Positions 19,274 to 30,462 of a stretch of 64,000 bases of DNA are shown here, in pieces (position 1 is the stretch's first letter; each line of letters begins with the position of its first letter). The DNA is from Flectonema sp. DT1601 (taxonomy: Eukaryota; Euglenozoa; Diplonemea; Diplonemida; Diplonemidae), in assembly GCA_964019425.1 (NCBI GenBank), contig OZ025830.1, positions 558,001-622,000 on the forward strand. The letters run 5' to 3'. A program made the translations under genes and the position numbers. The notes under the pieces are model-generated. The model was not told the origin of the DNA. It ran no database searches and was given only the letters and a program-made list of their open reading frames with translations.

Positions 19274-22200
19274 ATGGATTTCGATGATGAAGTCGACTAC
19301 ACCGACATTCACTTGAAGGTCGGAGGTGATGACGCAGATGCGCTGCTTCCATTGGAGAGACGTGCAGCCATCACTCAGTTTAGAGTGTTCGCTAGATTGA
19401 GACCATTCATCCCTGAGGAATTACAGGTGATCAACAAAAGTGGTAAGGATCTGATGTCCACCATTGAAATGGAAGGAAACAAGACCTTTCCTCTGAACCC
19501 AGACAACAACTGGACTCCAAGTAGAGAATTTGAATTCGATCGCTCCCTTTGGTCGATTCCAAAGGAACAGGTCTTGAAGCCTACTCCTCACTTCTACAAC
19601 AACATCCACGAAGAGTGTACGAACCAGGAAGAGATGTACAAGATCGCAACCCGTGACGCAAAGAACGGAGTTTCGATGGTTGACAATGCGTTCCTTGGAA
19701 TCAACAGTTGTGTGTTGACCTACGGTCAAACATCATCTGGTAAGACATACACCATGATGGGAAAGTACGGTGCTGAGCACCCTGAGGAAGAGAAGGGTAT
19801 TATCCCTCGTGTGTGTGGAGAACTCTTCACGAAGGTGAACGAACGTCGTGAAATGGAGGCTGCCAAGGAAGATCCGGCGAAGAGATGGGAACTCGACGTG
19901 GATGTGACTTTCGTTGAAATCTATCTCGAGAAGGTAAGAGATTTGTTGGATCCTGAGTTGAGACACAAATCCCACAAGCAGGCTGTCCGTGCAACTCTCG
20001 GTCAGGGAGCTCCAGGAAGCACTCAGGCTGGAGACACTGCGTCGGCCCTTGCGGCGATGAAGGAGGCGAAGGTTCGTAGAGATCCTTTGACTGGTCCTTT
20101 CGTTGAGGGAATTGAGCACGTTCCTGTGAAGTCGTGGCAAGACTGCGTGAAGGTGTTGGAACGTGGTTCAAAGCACAGAACTACTGCCCAGACAACTGTC
20201 CACGACAACTCCTCGCGTTCGCACGCGATCTTCACCATTACCCTGAAGCAGAAGCGTCTCCTCAAGGCTTCGCGTGCCGGAAATGAGTACGAACGTAAGT
20301 CTGGACGTGTCAACTTGGTCGATTTGGCTGGATCTGAGAGAGGAGGAGGAACCGCCTACGTCACTGAGTCAGCAGCGATTAACAAGTCGTTGATGGCCTT
20401 GAGACGTGTCATCGACTCACTTTGTGAGCGTCAGGAGAAGATCTTTGAGCGTCAGGCAGCTGAGTTGGACGGCCGACCAATTCCGGGAGGAACTCTTCCC
20501 CACGTTCCATACAACGACTCGGTGTTGACTCGTCTTCTCGAGGACTCCATTGGTGGTAACGCGAAAACTGTCATGATTGCGAACTTGACTCCTTACTGGG
20601 TATTCTACGAGGAGACACTCCGTACTCTTGAGTGGTGTCAGAAGGCAAAGAAGTTGGTAAACATTGTACGTGTCGTTGATGAATCCGATGTATGTGATTG
20701 TTTTGTTTTGTTTTGTTTTGTTGGTTTTAAAGGTTCTGCACATCGGTCTGTGTCGGAACAACAAGATTGTGACAAGGTCGTGAGAACACAGATGGTTCAG
20801 CAAACAACAAACAAACCCAAAACCAGATTGTAAAGAAGACCATGATGGGAAAGATCGGTGAGCTCGCGGGAGCACTTCAGAACACCAAGGCGACTGTTGA
20901 AGGACTCTCAGGTATGTTATTGTGTTGCTCTACTTGGTGTGCGTGATGTCTTCCTAATCACTGCGTGATAGCTTCCTTCAGCCTGATTTCGGTCGAAACT
21001 TTAAAATCTTTCGCCATCACTATGATGGTGATGCAGTCTCCTTCATTCGTTCTGCCCATCTAGTCCTATTGAGGTAGTAACAACACAAGGTATTTCTCGT
21101 AGCCAAGTCCATTAGTTTGGCAACTGCCGCATCCTGAAAAATTCTTGTGCACAAGGCATTCTTAAGAACTGAGCTAGAAGAAGGGGGACTTACATTCAAT
21201 TTTTAAGGTTTATGCAGCGGAATAGCAGGAATATTTTTTTGTAACGGGAAAATATCAACACGCAGAATGTACTTTTCGGACCCCATTGTGTTTTTATTTT
21301 TTATTCACCGAGTGAGTAGAGTTTTATGAATGAAGGAAATGAACAACAAGACAAACCAAAACAGATGAGCTTGAGAGAAGACAGAAACTCATTGAAAACA
21401 TGACGAAGAAGAACGATGAGGCTAACGCTAAGATTGCTGAGCTGAAGAGGGAGTATGTATTACAGAGTACAATGTGAAACAGAAATAATAACAACAACAA
21501 CAACAACAACAACACCAAAACCAACAGACACGAGTTGCACAGAGAGAAGAAAGCAGCGATCACCATTCAGTTGGCCTGTTACATCCACAACTTCAGACAG
21601 AAGAAGTTGAGACGTAGACAGCAGGTGCTCGATGCCGAAGGAGCAGCCGGCACAGCGAAGAAGGAATTAGCTGCATTGGAAGCGAAACACGAAACCCTAG
21701 TTGAGACTCTTATGAGACACAACGTCACCATGGGCCGCATCAAGGAAAAGGCCACTGAAGTTGCCGGTGCCACTGACGAAACGATCGCCAAGGCACAGGA
21801 GGCTGGTGCGTCGACTCCTGAGGAGTTGAAGAGGGAGCTAACGGACAAGCAGAACAGTGTTGCTGAGAAGCGCAATGAACTTTTGAAGCTTCAGAAGCAG
21901 AAGGATGATGCTGAAGAGCTCTTGGCTGCATACCAACAGGAGCGTGAGGACCGCGCCAAGTCCGCAGACAGCAAGCGTTTGAAGGCGATTGAGATGAAGA
22001 AGATTATGGAAGCTGAGATCCTTGGAGAGGCACTCGCTGGTGGTGAATACGCCAGCGTTCTTTCTGAGGGAGTTTCACTTGCCGAGGGGAGAGACAAGGT
22101 GTCCTTGTTTGAAATGGGACCAAACGACAAGTGGGGACCATCCCTTGAGTTCGATGATGAACTTCGTAGGATCAAGGAGGCACGTGAGGAAGCGAAGCGG

Positions 22201-22356
22201 AGACTTGCTAAGGCCGAGGAATCGAAGGAGTCGGCGGAAAGACAAAAGCAAAAGCTTCGCGACCAGGTCGCAACTGAGAACAGTAAAATCTCATCTCTCG
22301 ACAAGTCCATCGCGCAGTTGCAAAAGCAAATCCAAGATGCGAGCGGTTGCATGTAG
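19274..22356 (+). CDS. N-terminal-motor kinesin with coiled-coil tail, copy B
   Basis: join(19274..20689,20827..20911,21365..21452,21528..22356), 805 residues. The protein matches copy A except for one change I could find (Thr for Ala in NNWTPS). Other exon differences seen by eye are silent, while intron 2 differs at several bases and small indels, including the 10 bases missing from copy A. All motor motifs and splice sites are intact, so both copies look functional. The region upstream of the last 80 bases is unrelated to that of copy A, so the two may differ in expression if the control lies there. Confidence 0.93.
20933..21254 (+). repeat. repeat R1, copy 3 (kinesin B intron 2)
   Basis: Full-length copy in the duplicated intron. 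At the 10-base indel it agrees with copy 1 and not with its direct duplicate, so copy A has lost those bases since the duplication. Confidence 0.9.
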
Positions 22357-22506
22357 GACCAACGCGGTCTATTTTTTTTCGTTCTCTTTTCTCTTTCTCA
22401 ATTTGAATTCTTGTCAACCATCCCTCCCTGCTCCTCCACTTCCTCCTTGATAGTCTGTCCACTTCGTAATTTACTGTCAAAATGGAAACAACAAAGTTCC
22501 CCCTTC

Positions 22507-23396
22507 ACACTCCCTCCTACAATTGTGAGAATGCCTTTAGTGCTTCTCTCTACGTTTTAATGTTGCTGTTCTCCCCTTTTTCTTTGCTCGTCCGTCCAGC
22601 TACTGTATTGCATCCTGTTTTTAATGTTTTTTTTTGTTTTAAGTCTTCGCCGATTCGTTCATGTGCGACAGTGGGCACACCATTTACGTACTAGGAGCTG
22701 GTGAGTTGTCCCGTGAGCCCATATTTTCTTTTTGGCACAGTCTTCAGCATACACTTGGCTGAAGAAAACAGAATTAAGGAACAAAGAAATTAAAAAAAAA
22801 AAAAAAAAAAGAAGAATTTTTTTTGGCGAAAAAGCGATAAGAGAAATTTAAAAGTATTAAAGAAACAAATACTTGAAATATAAATCCCCCTAATGTGTTC
22901 AGAGTTGAAATGCAACAGATTCCAGCGCTGGAGTTAGCGTGCGCCGGTACAAATATAGAGGCAATTGCTATTTGGTTTGTCGAGGAAACAAAGTTCCCAA
23001 GACGATTACTGCACGTGGTAATTTGACGTGTCTGACGTACACCTGAAATGCGATGATCCCTTCCCCAGATCCCTTCCCGATCGTCAGCTGCTGAATTTCC
23101 CGCTCGGAATTGCCCCGTTTCAAAAATTTGCTATCGTGGCATTTGTACTCACATTGGTGTCTTGTTGCATTCGGAGGAGGTGTTCCCCTCCCCAAAATCC
23201 CATTTTTTAGTGAAAGAATAACAAAGCCTTGAAAGAGGAAAAAAAAAAAAGAAAAAAAAAGGAAAAAAAAGTTGAAACAGAACCACAATTGTATACAACG
23301 AGTCTTATTTTATTTGGAAAGAGTGAATTCACCTTTTCATTGATCAGACCTTCTTGTGCTGCGTTACTTTACTTTTTTTTTTTTGTTTGTTTTCAG

Positions 23397-23432
<36 letters not shown>

Positions 23433-24131
23433 TACTGCAAGTGTAGGATACAACTAAACTACAGACTTCCAGGGTTATGTGAACCTACGAAGATCTAAAA
23501 GTTTTCTTCTTCTTCTCCTTGTTGAGTGTTTTCAATTTCGATCTTCCCCTTTAGTTGATATTTCGCAAAAACTGACTCTTCCGTCATGTCCTGTGAAATT
23601 TACACTTTAGGAAACTAGTGCAGGGTAGCTTGCTACACCCTCCGAGAGAACAATTTATTTCTTTTTCCCCCCCTTTGTTACTGTTTTTACATTGTCAAAG
23701 TTTCCCCCCTTTGTTTTCTTTTCCCCCATTGTTTTTTGTTTTTTTTTTGTTTTTATATTTATTCTATTCCCCTTCGATGGTTTTACAAAGTGACGGGAAA
23801 GAATAGTAAAACGTGAGGGGAAAAAAAAAGATAAAAAAAAAATTAATAGAAAAACAAAAGAGAAGATATCTTCCCCAATTTTTTTTCACCCCCCCGGGTT
23901 CCCATTTTATTTGCTTGGATGCAGAGAGTAGTTTAGCTTGTACTTAGTAAAGATTACTTTTTTTTTTTTTCTAAGCAGGTGTCCAACAGTAGTGTTTTCG
24001 TATTGACAACGACCCTCTATAATTCAAACCTTAGGTGGAGTAGTTACCATTTCAGATAGATTTATTATGATGGCCAAACTTCCTCAAACTCATAAATCAG
24101 AAAAAAACAAAACAAAACAAAAAAAAAAAAA
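22507..24131. other. spacer with homopolymer runs
   Basis: Probable 3' UTR of kinesin B, then A and T runs (about 30 A near 23397-23426) and pyrimidine-rich patches. Open frames here are short, low-complexity and unconvincing. The last bases before the next gene are an A-rich leader. Confidence 0.6.
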
Positions 24132-24170
24132 ATGCTATGCAATCGAAGACTTTGGTTGCCATTCTTTTGA
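24132..24170 (+). other. short upstream frame overlapping the epimerase start
   Basis: An ATG directly after a long A run opens a 12-codon frame that overlaps the epimerase ATG (24137) in a different frame and ends in TGA. If the leader includes it, scanning ribosomes would meet it first. Confidence 0.4.
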
Positions 24171-25258
24171 TATTTTCAACAACAATAACTGGATGGAATG
24201 TCTTTGGTTTGGCTATATTACACAACAAGTTAATTATCCCTAATGGACTACCCAATAACAACTGTTCAGTCTTGATAACCGGAAGCGCTGGTTTCATTGG
24301 TATGCATACAGCATTGGGTATAAAAAAAAACGGCGCTAGGGTTATCGGCGTTGACACGTTCACCACCTACTACAGTACTAAAATAAAGAAGGAACGAGCA
24401 GCTGTTCTTGAAAAAAATAACATAGAGACATTTAACATTAGTATTTGTGATAAATTTGCAATATCTGAAATGCTAACGAAATATAAAATAAGTCATGTTG
24501 TTCACTTGGCAGCGCAACCTGGTATTGGACTCTCACTTAAGAAACCAGAGGATTATATTCATACGAATGTTGAATGCTTTTCTTCTTTGTTAGAGGCCAT
24601 GCGGATTGCTTCTGTTAAGAATTTGATATACGCATCGTCATCAAGTGTCTACGGTTCTGCACCACCTCCCTTTCGAGAGTCTCAGCAACCATCACCAACA
24701 AACACATACGGAGCTTCAAAACTACACAGTGAGATACTTGCATCAGTTTTTCACAAATTGTATGACATCAACGTTGTCGGCCTTCGATTCTTCACCGTTT
24801 ACGGACCGTGGATGCGTCCAGACATGGCAGTTTATAAATTTGCTTCAAAGATGTACTTAAAAGAGACCATCTATATAAAAGGAAGAGGTCTACAGAGAGA
24901 TTTCACATACATAGATGATGTAGTGTTAGCTGTGAGAAGTGTGTTTTGGTATTTTCAACGTCATAAACACAAAGTTGTTAATGAGGTTTTTAATATAGGC
25001 CGCAGTGATCCTCACGCAATTGACCAGCTTCCTTTATTGCTTGGTACATATCTTGGTATAACATCACCAAAGGTCACATATACGTCTCCCGTTTCTTACA
25101 ACATTCCTCACACGTCAGCTGACATCTCAAAAGCTGAGAATGAATTAGGATTTCGCGCAACAGTTGAGTTCAACGAGGGAGTTAAATCATTTATGAAATG
25201 GTTTGACGACAATAAAGAGTGGTGTGCCACAGCGGCATTAGAAACAGACTCCGATTGA
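24137..25258 (+). CDS. UDP-glucuronate 4-epimerase-like protein, membrane-anchored
   Basis: 373 residues. An N-terminal hydrophobic segment (about residues 5-30) suggests a type II anchor in the Golgi or ER, as in plant GAE enzymes. The extended SDR fold follows: NAD-binding VLITGSAGFIG near 45, HLAAQPGIG, the SSSVYG catalytic Ser/Thr region, YGASK (Tyr and Lys of YxxxK), and the substrate-site block RFFTVYGPWMRPDMA, which is typical of UDP-GlcA/UDP-GalA epimerases. Likely reaction: UDP-glucuronate to UDP-galacturonate for glycan synthesis; a related UDP-sugar epimerase is the alternative. Start is the second of two ATGs 5 bases apart; only this one opens the enzyme frame. Confidence 0.85.
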   Translation: MQSKTLVAILLIFSTTITGWNVFGLAILHNKLIIPNGLPNNNCSVLITGSAGFIGMHTALGIKKNGARVIGVDTFTTYYSTKIKKERAAVLEKNNIETFNISICDKFAISEMLTKYKISHVVHLAAQPGIGLSLKKPEDYIHTNVECFSSLLEAMRIASVKNLIYASSSSVYGSAPPPFRESQQPSPTNTYGASKLHSEILASVFHKLYDINVVGLRFFTVYGPWMRPDMAVYKFASKMYLKETIYIKGRGLQRDFTYIDDVVLAVRSVFWYFQRHKHKVVNEVFNIGRSDPHAIDQLPLLLGTYLGITSPKVTYTSPVSYNIPHTSADISKAENELGFRATVEFNEGVKSFMKWFDDNKEWCATAALETDSD

Positions 25259-25580
25259 TTTTCTGTAGCCCACTTCTGTTCTGTCCCTGCCTGCTATTAC
25301 CATTGTAAGGAGGAAAAAGAAAGAAAAAAAAAAAAAAAAAGAGAAGTGAGAAACCTTCTCCTGCTCTATTCTACTTACGAGTTTATTAGAAGCAAATCGG
25401 GGCAAAAAAAAAAAAAAAAAAAAAAGGAAAGCAAACAGTTTTTATCGAAGTTTATTTATTTAGCACACACAGGTGATATAACAAATAATCAACGGTTACG
25501 ATAAATTAAACGTTTTTAATTTTTTTTTTTTAATTATTTCTTCTCTCCTCCCTTTCGTATCGTATTTGAATTTCCCTCTT

Positions 25581-25643
25581 TTCTTAAAAGACTCAACACA
25601 CGATGCTCACACTGGATTTATTAGTATCGGTGTCTCACCACCT
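25581..25643 (+). repeat. partial copy of the Kelch gene 5' end
   Basis: About 60 bases that repeat the promoter-proximal end and first codons of the F-box/Kelch gene (25761-25823) with a few changes. The copied ATG opens a frame that stops after 14 codons. It lies 180 bases upstream in the same orientation. Confidence 0.85.
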
Positions 25644-25782
25644 CTAGCTTTGTAGCTGCTGTTTTAAAGTGAAAGCTTAAATCTTCTGTCATTTCTTCTT
25701 AACCTTATTACTTATTTTAGTGTAATACCGTTTTATACATTGTTAAACTATAACCTTCCCCTTCTTAAAGACTCAACACACG

Positions 25783-26988
25783 ATGCTCACACAGGATTTA
25801 TTAGTATCGGTGTTTCACTACCTGTCCCACACAGAATTGGTTCAGTGTGCTCGTGTGTGTTACAGATTCCATCTGATTGTTGAATGGAATTATAGTAACT
25901 TATGGAGATCACGGCTAGTAAAACTCAAGAGTATAAACGCTCCTGATGGAAGAACTTGCCACAGCGCCGTTCAATGGGGAGATAAAATGTTTAGCATCGG
26001 AGGAATGCCATACAGTACAACCATAAGTAGTGTTAAGAAAGAGTTGTGTATCTTGAACTTAAAGACTTGGGAATGGAGAACAATCTCTGAACTCATACCT
26101 GCGGTCACTGAACAGCGAACAGTCTTATGGAGGGATTGCATTATACTTTTCGGAGGTTACTATGTCGAAGGTAGACGTAGCTATCTGTACGTTATAAAAG
26201 GACTAGACCAAGAGAGTCCAAGTGTTGAACTGATTGATAAAGGTGAAAAACCAAACGCTCCACCACCTCGATCATCACACACGGCAGTAGTTCACGAAGA
26301 TCATATGTACGTCTTTGGTGGTTGGGAGATGGTAGTTCCAAAGAATGATTTGTACTCACTTGATTTGAGAACTATGAAGTGGCGTTGTATTCACGGAGAT
26401 GATCTCTCAATTGTTGAGTCTGACGGTACGGTGAGTTCGAAACCCAGTCCTCGCAGAGCCCACACATCATTTTTATACAAAAATGAGATGTTTGTATTTG
26501 GTGGTGCCAGCAGACACAGATCTCAAGATGTTGAATGTCAGACCAATCGGATTCACACATTCAATCTCACAACTGAAATGTGGTCATCAAAAGCAGTGTC
26601 TGGAGACATTCCGTGTCCCAGGAGTAGATGTGATGGAGTTGGTTACAATAATGAATTCTATCTCTCAGGAGGATGGAGTCACTCAGAGTATATTGGTCAT
26701 GAGATTTATCAATTTCAATGCGATACGTTAGTCTGGAGACGACTTAATGTTAATCCTTTATACGGAGCTGTTCAGCATTCTGTTGTTCAGTGGAGAGATA
26801 AACTGTTGATATTTGGAGGATATCAATGTAACCCTCCTCCACCTTCAGAAGGACGTCCACGATCTGATTCTCAGTCATCGACGTCAAGTTCAGTCTCAAG
26901 TACATCAACAGCATCGTCGCAGAGAGTTAGTGCTGGTCGGACGACAAATGAAATATATCTTTATCAAATGAGGGTTGGAAGGGAATAA
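25783..26988 (+). CDS. F-box/Kelch-repeat protein
   Basis: 401 residues. N-terminal F-box-like helices (LTQDLLVSVFHYLSHTELVQ, then VCYRFHLI and LWRSRL, residues 1-45). Six Kelch blades follow, each with the Gly-Gly pair: KMFSIGG, CIILFGGY, HMYVFGGW, EMFVFGGA, EFYLSGGW and LLIFGGY, enough for one closed propeller. A Ser/Thr-rich insert (about 360-385) interrupts the last blade before the closing strand TNEIYLYQM. By analogy it would be the substrate receptor of an SCF ubiquitin ligase, with the propeller binding the target; the target is unknown. Start is the ATG after CTTCTTAAAG. Confidence 0.85.
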   Translation: MLTQDLLVSVFHYLSHTELVQCARVCYRFHLIVEWNYSNLWRSRLVKLKSINAPDGRTCHSAVQWGDKMFSIGGMPYSTTISSVKKELCILNLKTWEWRTISELIPAVTEQRTVLWRDCIILFGGYYVEGRRSYLYVIKGLDQESPSVELIDKGEKPNAPPPRSSHTAVVHEDHMYVFGGWEMVVPKNDLYSLDLRTMKWRCIHGDDLSIVESDGTVSSKPSPRRAHTSFLYKNEMFVFGGASRHRSQDVECQTNRIHTFNLTTEMWSSKAVSGDIPCPRSRCDGVGYNNEFYLSGGWSHSEYIGHEIYQFQCDTLVWRRLNVNPLYGAVQHSVVQWRDKLLIFGGYQCNPPPPSEGRPRSDSQSSTSSSVSSTSTASSQRVSAGRTTNEIYLYQMRVGRE

Positions 26989-27561
26989 AAAAAAATAATT
27001 CATTTTTTCTTTAAACTATCTCAATTGTTATATTACAATACGTTACATCCTCCTCTCTCTCTTTCTCTCCCCTGTTTTTTAAAAAAAAAAAAAAAAAAAA
27101 TTATCAATTTACCCTGTTACGTTCTATTTATTGGACATTTCATTCTCCAATGTGTATTTATTTGTTAAGTTATTTTCCTTGGTACATTTTGTTCTTTTTT
27201 TTTTATATATTTTTTATTATTTAAAATACCAAACTAGCCTCAGTTATTTTGAGAGCGTAAATCATGTTTTCTGAAGTGTTTTTTTTTTTCGATTTTCGTG
27301 TAAAAAACAAGATTACGAAATACATGATTTTTTGCTGCTTATGACAATTTTGGTATTACTTAACAGAAACACTTTTGATTTCCCTGACAGCAGTCTGATG
27401 TCGAAGTGACTACCGTCCTTCAGATATCTTACTTGAATTGAAGGGGAAGATTTAAGTGTGTTTGGAAAAAAAAAAAAAAAAAAAAAAATTATTTACATTT
27501 TAGCATTACAGTTACTATTATTCTGTAGAAAAATATTTTCATAGCAATTTTGTTATTTATC

Positions 27562-27592
<31 letters not shown>

Positions 27593-29530
27593 CCCCTCCG
27601 CCCTCAAATTACCCTCCCCATTGTTCCTTTGAGCTTAAGAATACAATATCATATTACCCCCCCTTTGCTGCCGAAAAAATTGATCAAACCTTGTTGATTA
27701 AGACATTATCAAGTGTGGCAGTAGAACTGATTTACTGAAATTATACAAACCGACCAGCTGCCAAAAGGAATTCCACCTGGGAGAACATCCGTACAGACGT
27801 CACTATCTCCAGCTTCCCTTTCCTCTGGTAAAACAGATTTTTACTGAAATTAAACAAGCCTCTTAGTTGGTTTATATTTAATTACGGTGTCAAGTTTGCC
27901 TCCCTCATTCGTATCATCGATGAGTACTTTTTATAGCTACTCTTCACGTGTGTTGACTGATACACTGAAATAGACGACTCCTCCGACTTAAAAAAAAAAT
28001 AACTTTCAAAGAATACGTTATCAATCATAGTTAGTGTGGTTTATAAATCAACTGGGAAAAAAGAAAAAAAAATAGAAAAAGAGAGGAATAATCAGAAACG
28101 ATCATTATCAAGAACGAAAGTAATCTGAGTCGTAAAAGTAGAGTGGCAAGGTTAAAAAAAAATAATAAAAAAATAAACGAAGTTTTTTCTTCTTTTTCTG
28201 AGTCGAATCTGACTTTGCGTCGTTCTCCATTCGTGGTTGCGGTTATTGAGGGGATGAACCCCACCCCTCGATTGTTGCTCATCACCTCCTCGATGCTTTT
28301 TCTTTCTTCCCGTGTTATTTTATCTCTGGTGTTCAGTCGCCATGATTTACCTCCCTCGTTCTTCGTTATTTCGATTACTCCCCTTTCTTTATGTAATAAA
28401 CGACATCAACAGCACGTGTTTAATGGTTTTCAAACTAATTGTGTAGCACAGTGCTGTATTTCGTTTGTTTTTTTTTCTTCACGTTGAATCTGCGTGTAGT
28501 GTCCTAGTGCCAATGAAGGAAGTCCTCCCCAATTCGACCCCCCTCAAAAAAAAAGCATCAACTTACCCTCGAACCTCCTCGCCCTCTCTTTTTCTTCTTT
28601 TTTGTTTTCGAAAAGTCGAAAAAAGAATACTCGCTTTTTTTGTGAGAACTGCCTGGATTCAGTTTTTTTTTCCCCCCTCCCATCAAATTACCCCGCTTTT
28701 TCTTTTTTTTTCTTCGAATGGAAACTATTTCCAAAAAAAGTCTTTGAAAAAAAAAAAAAAACACACAGTTCCAACTTTGTACCATTTTTACGTTTTTTTT
28801 TTTTTGTTGTTGGTTCTGAAGAGCTGGAAGGGATTGTTTTTTGGGTTACCCTTCCTGGTACCTGATAATTTACTTCAATAAAGGCTAAGTTAAGAAACCA
28901 CTATATGTTATCGTTTACGATGTAGTTGGTATCTTTACAGCAATCAAATCAAAAAAAGCAAAAAATATCTCTCCCGTTTGGTACTCAATAGTTTGGTGTC
29001 ATTCTCACGCGATAGAAAAAAAAACAAACAAAAACAGACTAAACAAAAAAAAAATGTAAAAAAAAAAAATTCCACTTCTCTCCTTTTGTTTTATTTTTCT
29101 CTTTTCTTATGTTCGATATGTACACTCCTGCTTTTCGACTGAACAGAAGACGAGAGGTCTTTTTTTCCAAAAAGTTCTTCCTGACATGGGAGAGGTGGAA
29201 AACTTTTCGTGACCTGAGCTGAGGATGCGAAGTGACTGAAGCTTTCCTTTTTATAGTAATTCCGTTGAATGAACAACAGAAGTCTCTTTTTGTTGTTTCT
29301 ACAGTCTCAAAAAGCTTTTCTAAAAAAAAAACTCCTTTTTGCTTTGTTTACTCTCCTAGCGGCAGCAACTTCGTTATATATATATTTTTTTGTTTTTTTT
29401 GTTATGCCTCCCCCTTTCCCCCGCCAATCATTCATCACACGGGAGCTCACCCGTACACACGTTTCCGTTGATTTGATAAAGGTTTATATCTGACTAAGTT
29501 GTTGTTTATTTGAGTTATCTTTTTGTTGTT
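26989..29530. other. 2.5-kb spacer, no gene recognised
   Basis: Very rich in T and A runs (about 30 T near 27563-27592), with pyrimidine-rich C/T blocks near 28500-28900. Several open frames of 60-140 codons exist but are made of Phe, Lys, Ser and Pro runs and look like translation of homopolymers. No tRNA or known RNA was seen. Confidence 0.55.
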
Positions 29531-29545
29531 TTTTTCATCTTTCAG
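29531..29545 (+). promoter_or_regulatory. candidate 3' splice (trans-splice) acceptor
   Basis: T/C-rich stretch ending CATCTTTCAG, 63 bases before the ATG at 29609. A second CTTCTTCAG ends 1 base before that ATG. Confidence 0.45.
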
Positions 29546-29608
29546 GTATCAAATGACATTGTAGTTCTGAACTTTGTTATTCAGTCAAACACTTTTCCCT
29601 TCTTCAGA

Positions 29609-29980
29609 ATGGCTCAACAAATCACAACTAATGACTTATTTCGAACTTTAGAATTTGTGACAGCTGAGGCAGGTAGTTTACAACGTCGATTACAAATATC
29701 GGAAATATGTTCACTCTGTAGCAGTGAAGAGGCGAGTCGTTGTCGAGTTTTGTATGAGGAAGAATTGACTATTTCAAGTTTAGAAAAAGAATTATCTTCC
29801 CTGCAAATATATTGGATGAAATGTGAGAATGATGTACTCGTTGCCGGTACAAAGAATCTGGTCGGCGAGTTCTCTATGTGGCATCGACAGACTTCTACAG
29901 AAGCACATCGACAAGAAGAGAGCTTATTGTCTGAATTACAACAACTTAAATATGAATTCATGAAGAGAATGCCTCCGTGA
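29609..29980 (+). CDS. small helical protein, unknown function
   Basis: 123 residues, no recognised family. Mostly amphipathic helix with heptad-like spacing (LEKELSSLQIYW, EESLLSELQQLKYEFMK), so probably a small coiled-coil protein. Contains CSLCSSEEASRC, not a clear zinc site. The ATG at 29609 follows a pyrimidine tract and AG; an in-frame upstream extension is hydrophobic and low-complexity and crosses the candidate acceptor, so it was not used. A degenerate second copy of its start lies just downstream. Confidence 0.6.
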   Translation: MAQQITTNDLFRTLEFVTAEAGSLQRRLQISEICSLCSSEEASRCRVLYEEELTISSLEKELSSLQIYWMKCENDVLVAGTKNLVGEFSMWHRQTSTEAHRQEESLLSELQQLKYEFMKRMPP

Positions 29981-30040
29981 AACTTTTTTATATATATTTG
30001 TTGTTATCCATAAGGCTGTGGTGACCTGACTTCCCATTCT

Positions 30041-30170
30041 CAGAGTGACTCAACGAGTCACAACTAATGACTTATTTCAAACGTTAGATGTTGTGACAGC
30101 TGAAGTAGTTTAAATTTATTGTATCCATAATGCGGTGGTGATCTGGTGCTCAGTGGTCTTAGATTTGACT
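30041..30170 (+). pseudogene. degenerate, internally deleted copy of the preceding gene
   Basis: Repeats about 70 bases around the start of the 29609 gene (ATG changed to GTG), then jumps to sequence like its 3' UTR (TATCCATAA followed by a TGGTGATCTG-type stretch). The coding body is missing, so this is a tandem duplicate reduced to its ends. Confidence 0.75.
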
Positions 30171-30462
30171 TGTTTGAGCTCAGAGAGTCAAAGAAGAAGA
30201 AAATTTAATTATTTAAAAAGTAATAATTATTTTCTCACAGGTGTAGTTCCAATACAGCAGGTCGTTTGATAATTCTTTTCGTCTTGTGGATCTGACTAAG
30301 GGACTCTGTTGGTGTATGTAGTTTTTAGTTGTTGTTTATGGTTTCACACCCTTTGTGTGCTATTTGTTGAGTGCGGTCAAATATGTTGATGTGACCCTGT
30401 CGACCTTTTTCAAAAAAACAAGTATCATTTTCCCCTCTAAAGAAACAAAAAAAAAAAAAAAA

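Larger units (their letters stand above)
19195..22506 (+). repeat. direct duplication, unit B (kinesin gene)
   Basis: Second copy of the unit at 13522-16819, same orientation, offset 5673 bases at the left edge and 5687 at the right because intron lengths differ slightly. Confidence 0.95.

Noticed and set aside
22482-22694. 70-codon frame after kinesin B
   Set aside because: Starts in the duplicated 3' UTR and crosses the duplication edge, so it is a chance join.
28143-28881. Overlapping + frames of 87-138 codons
   Set aside because: Made of Phe, Ser, Lys and Pro runs from homopolymer DNA; no domain and no consistent coding pattern.
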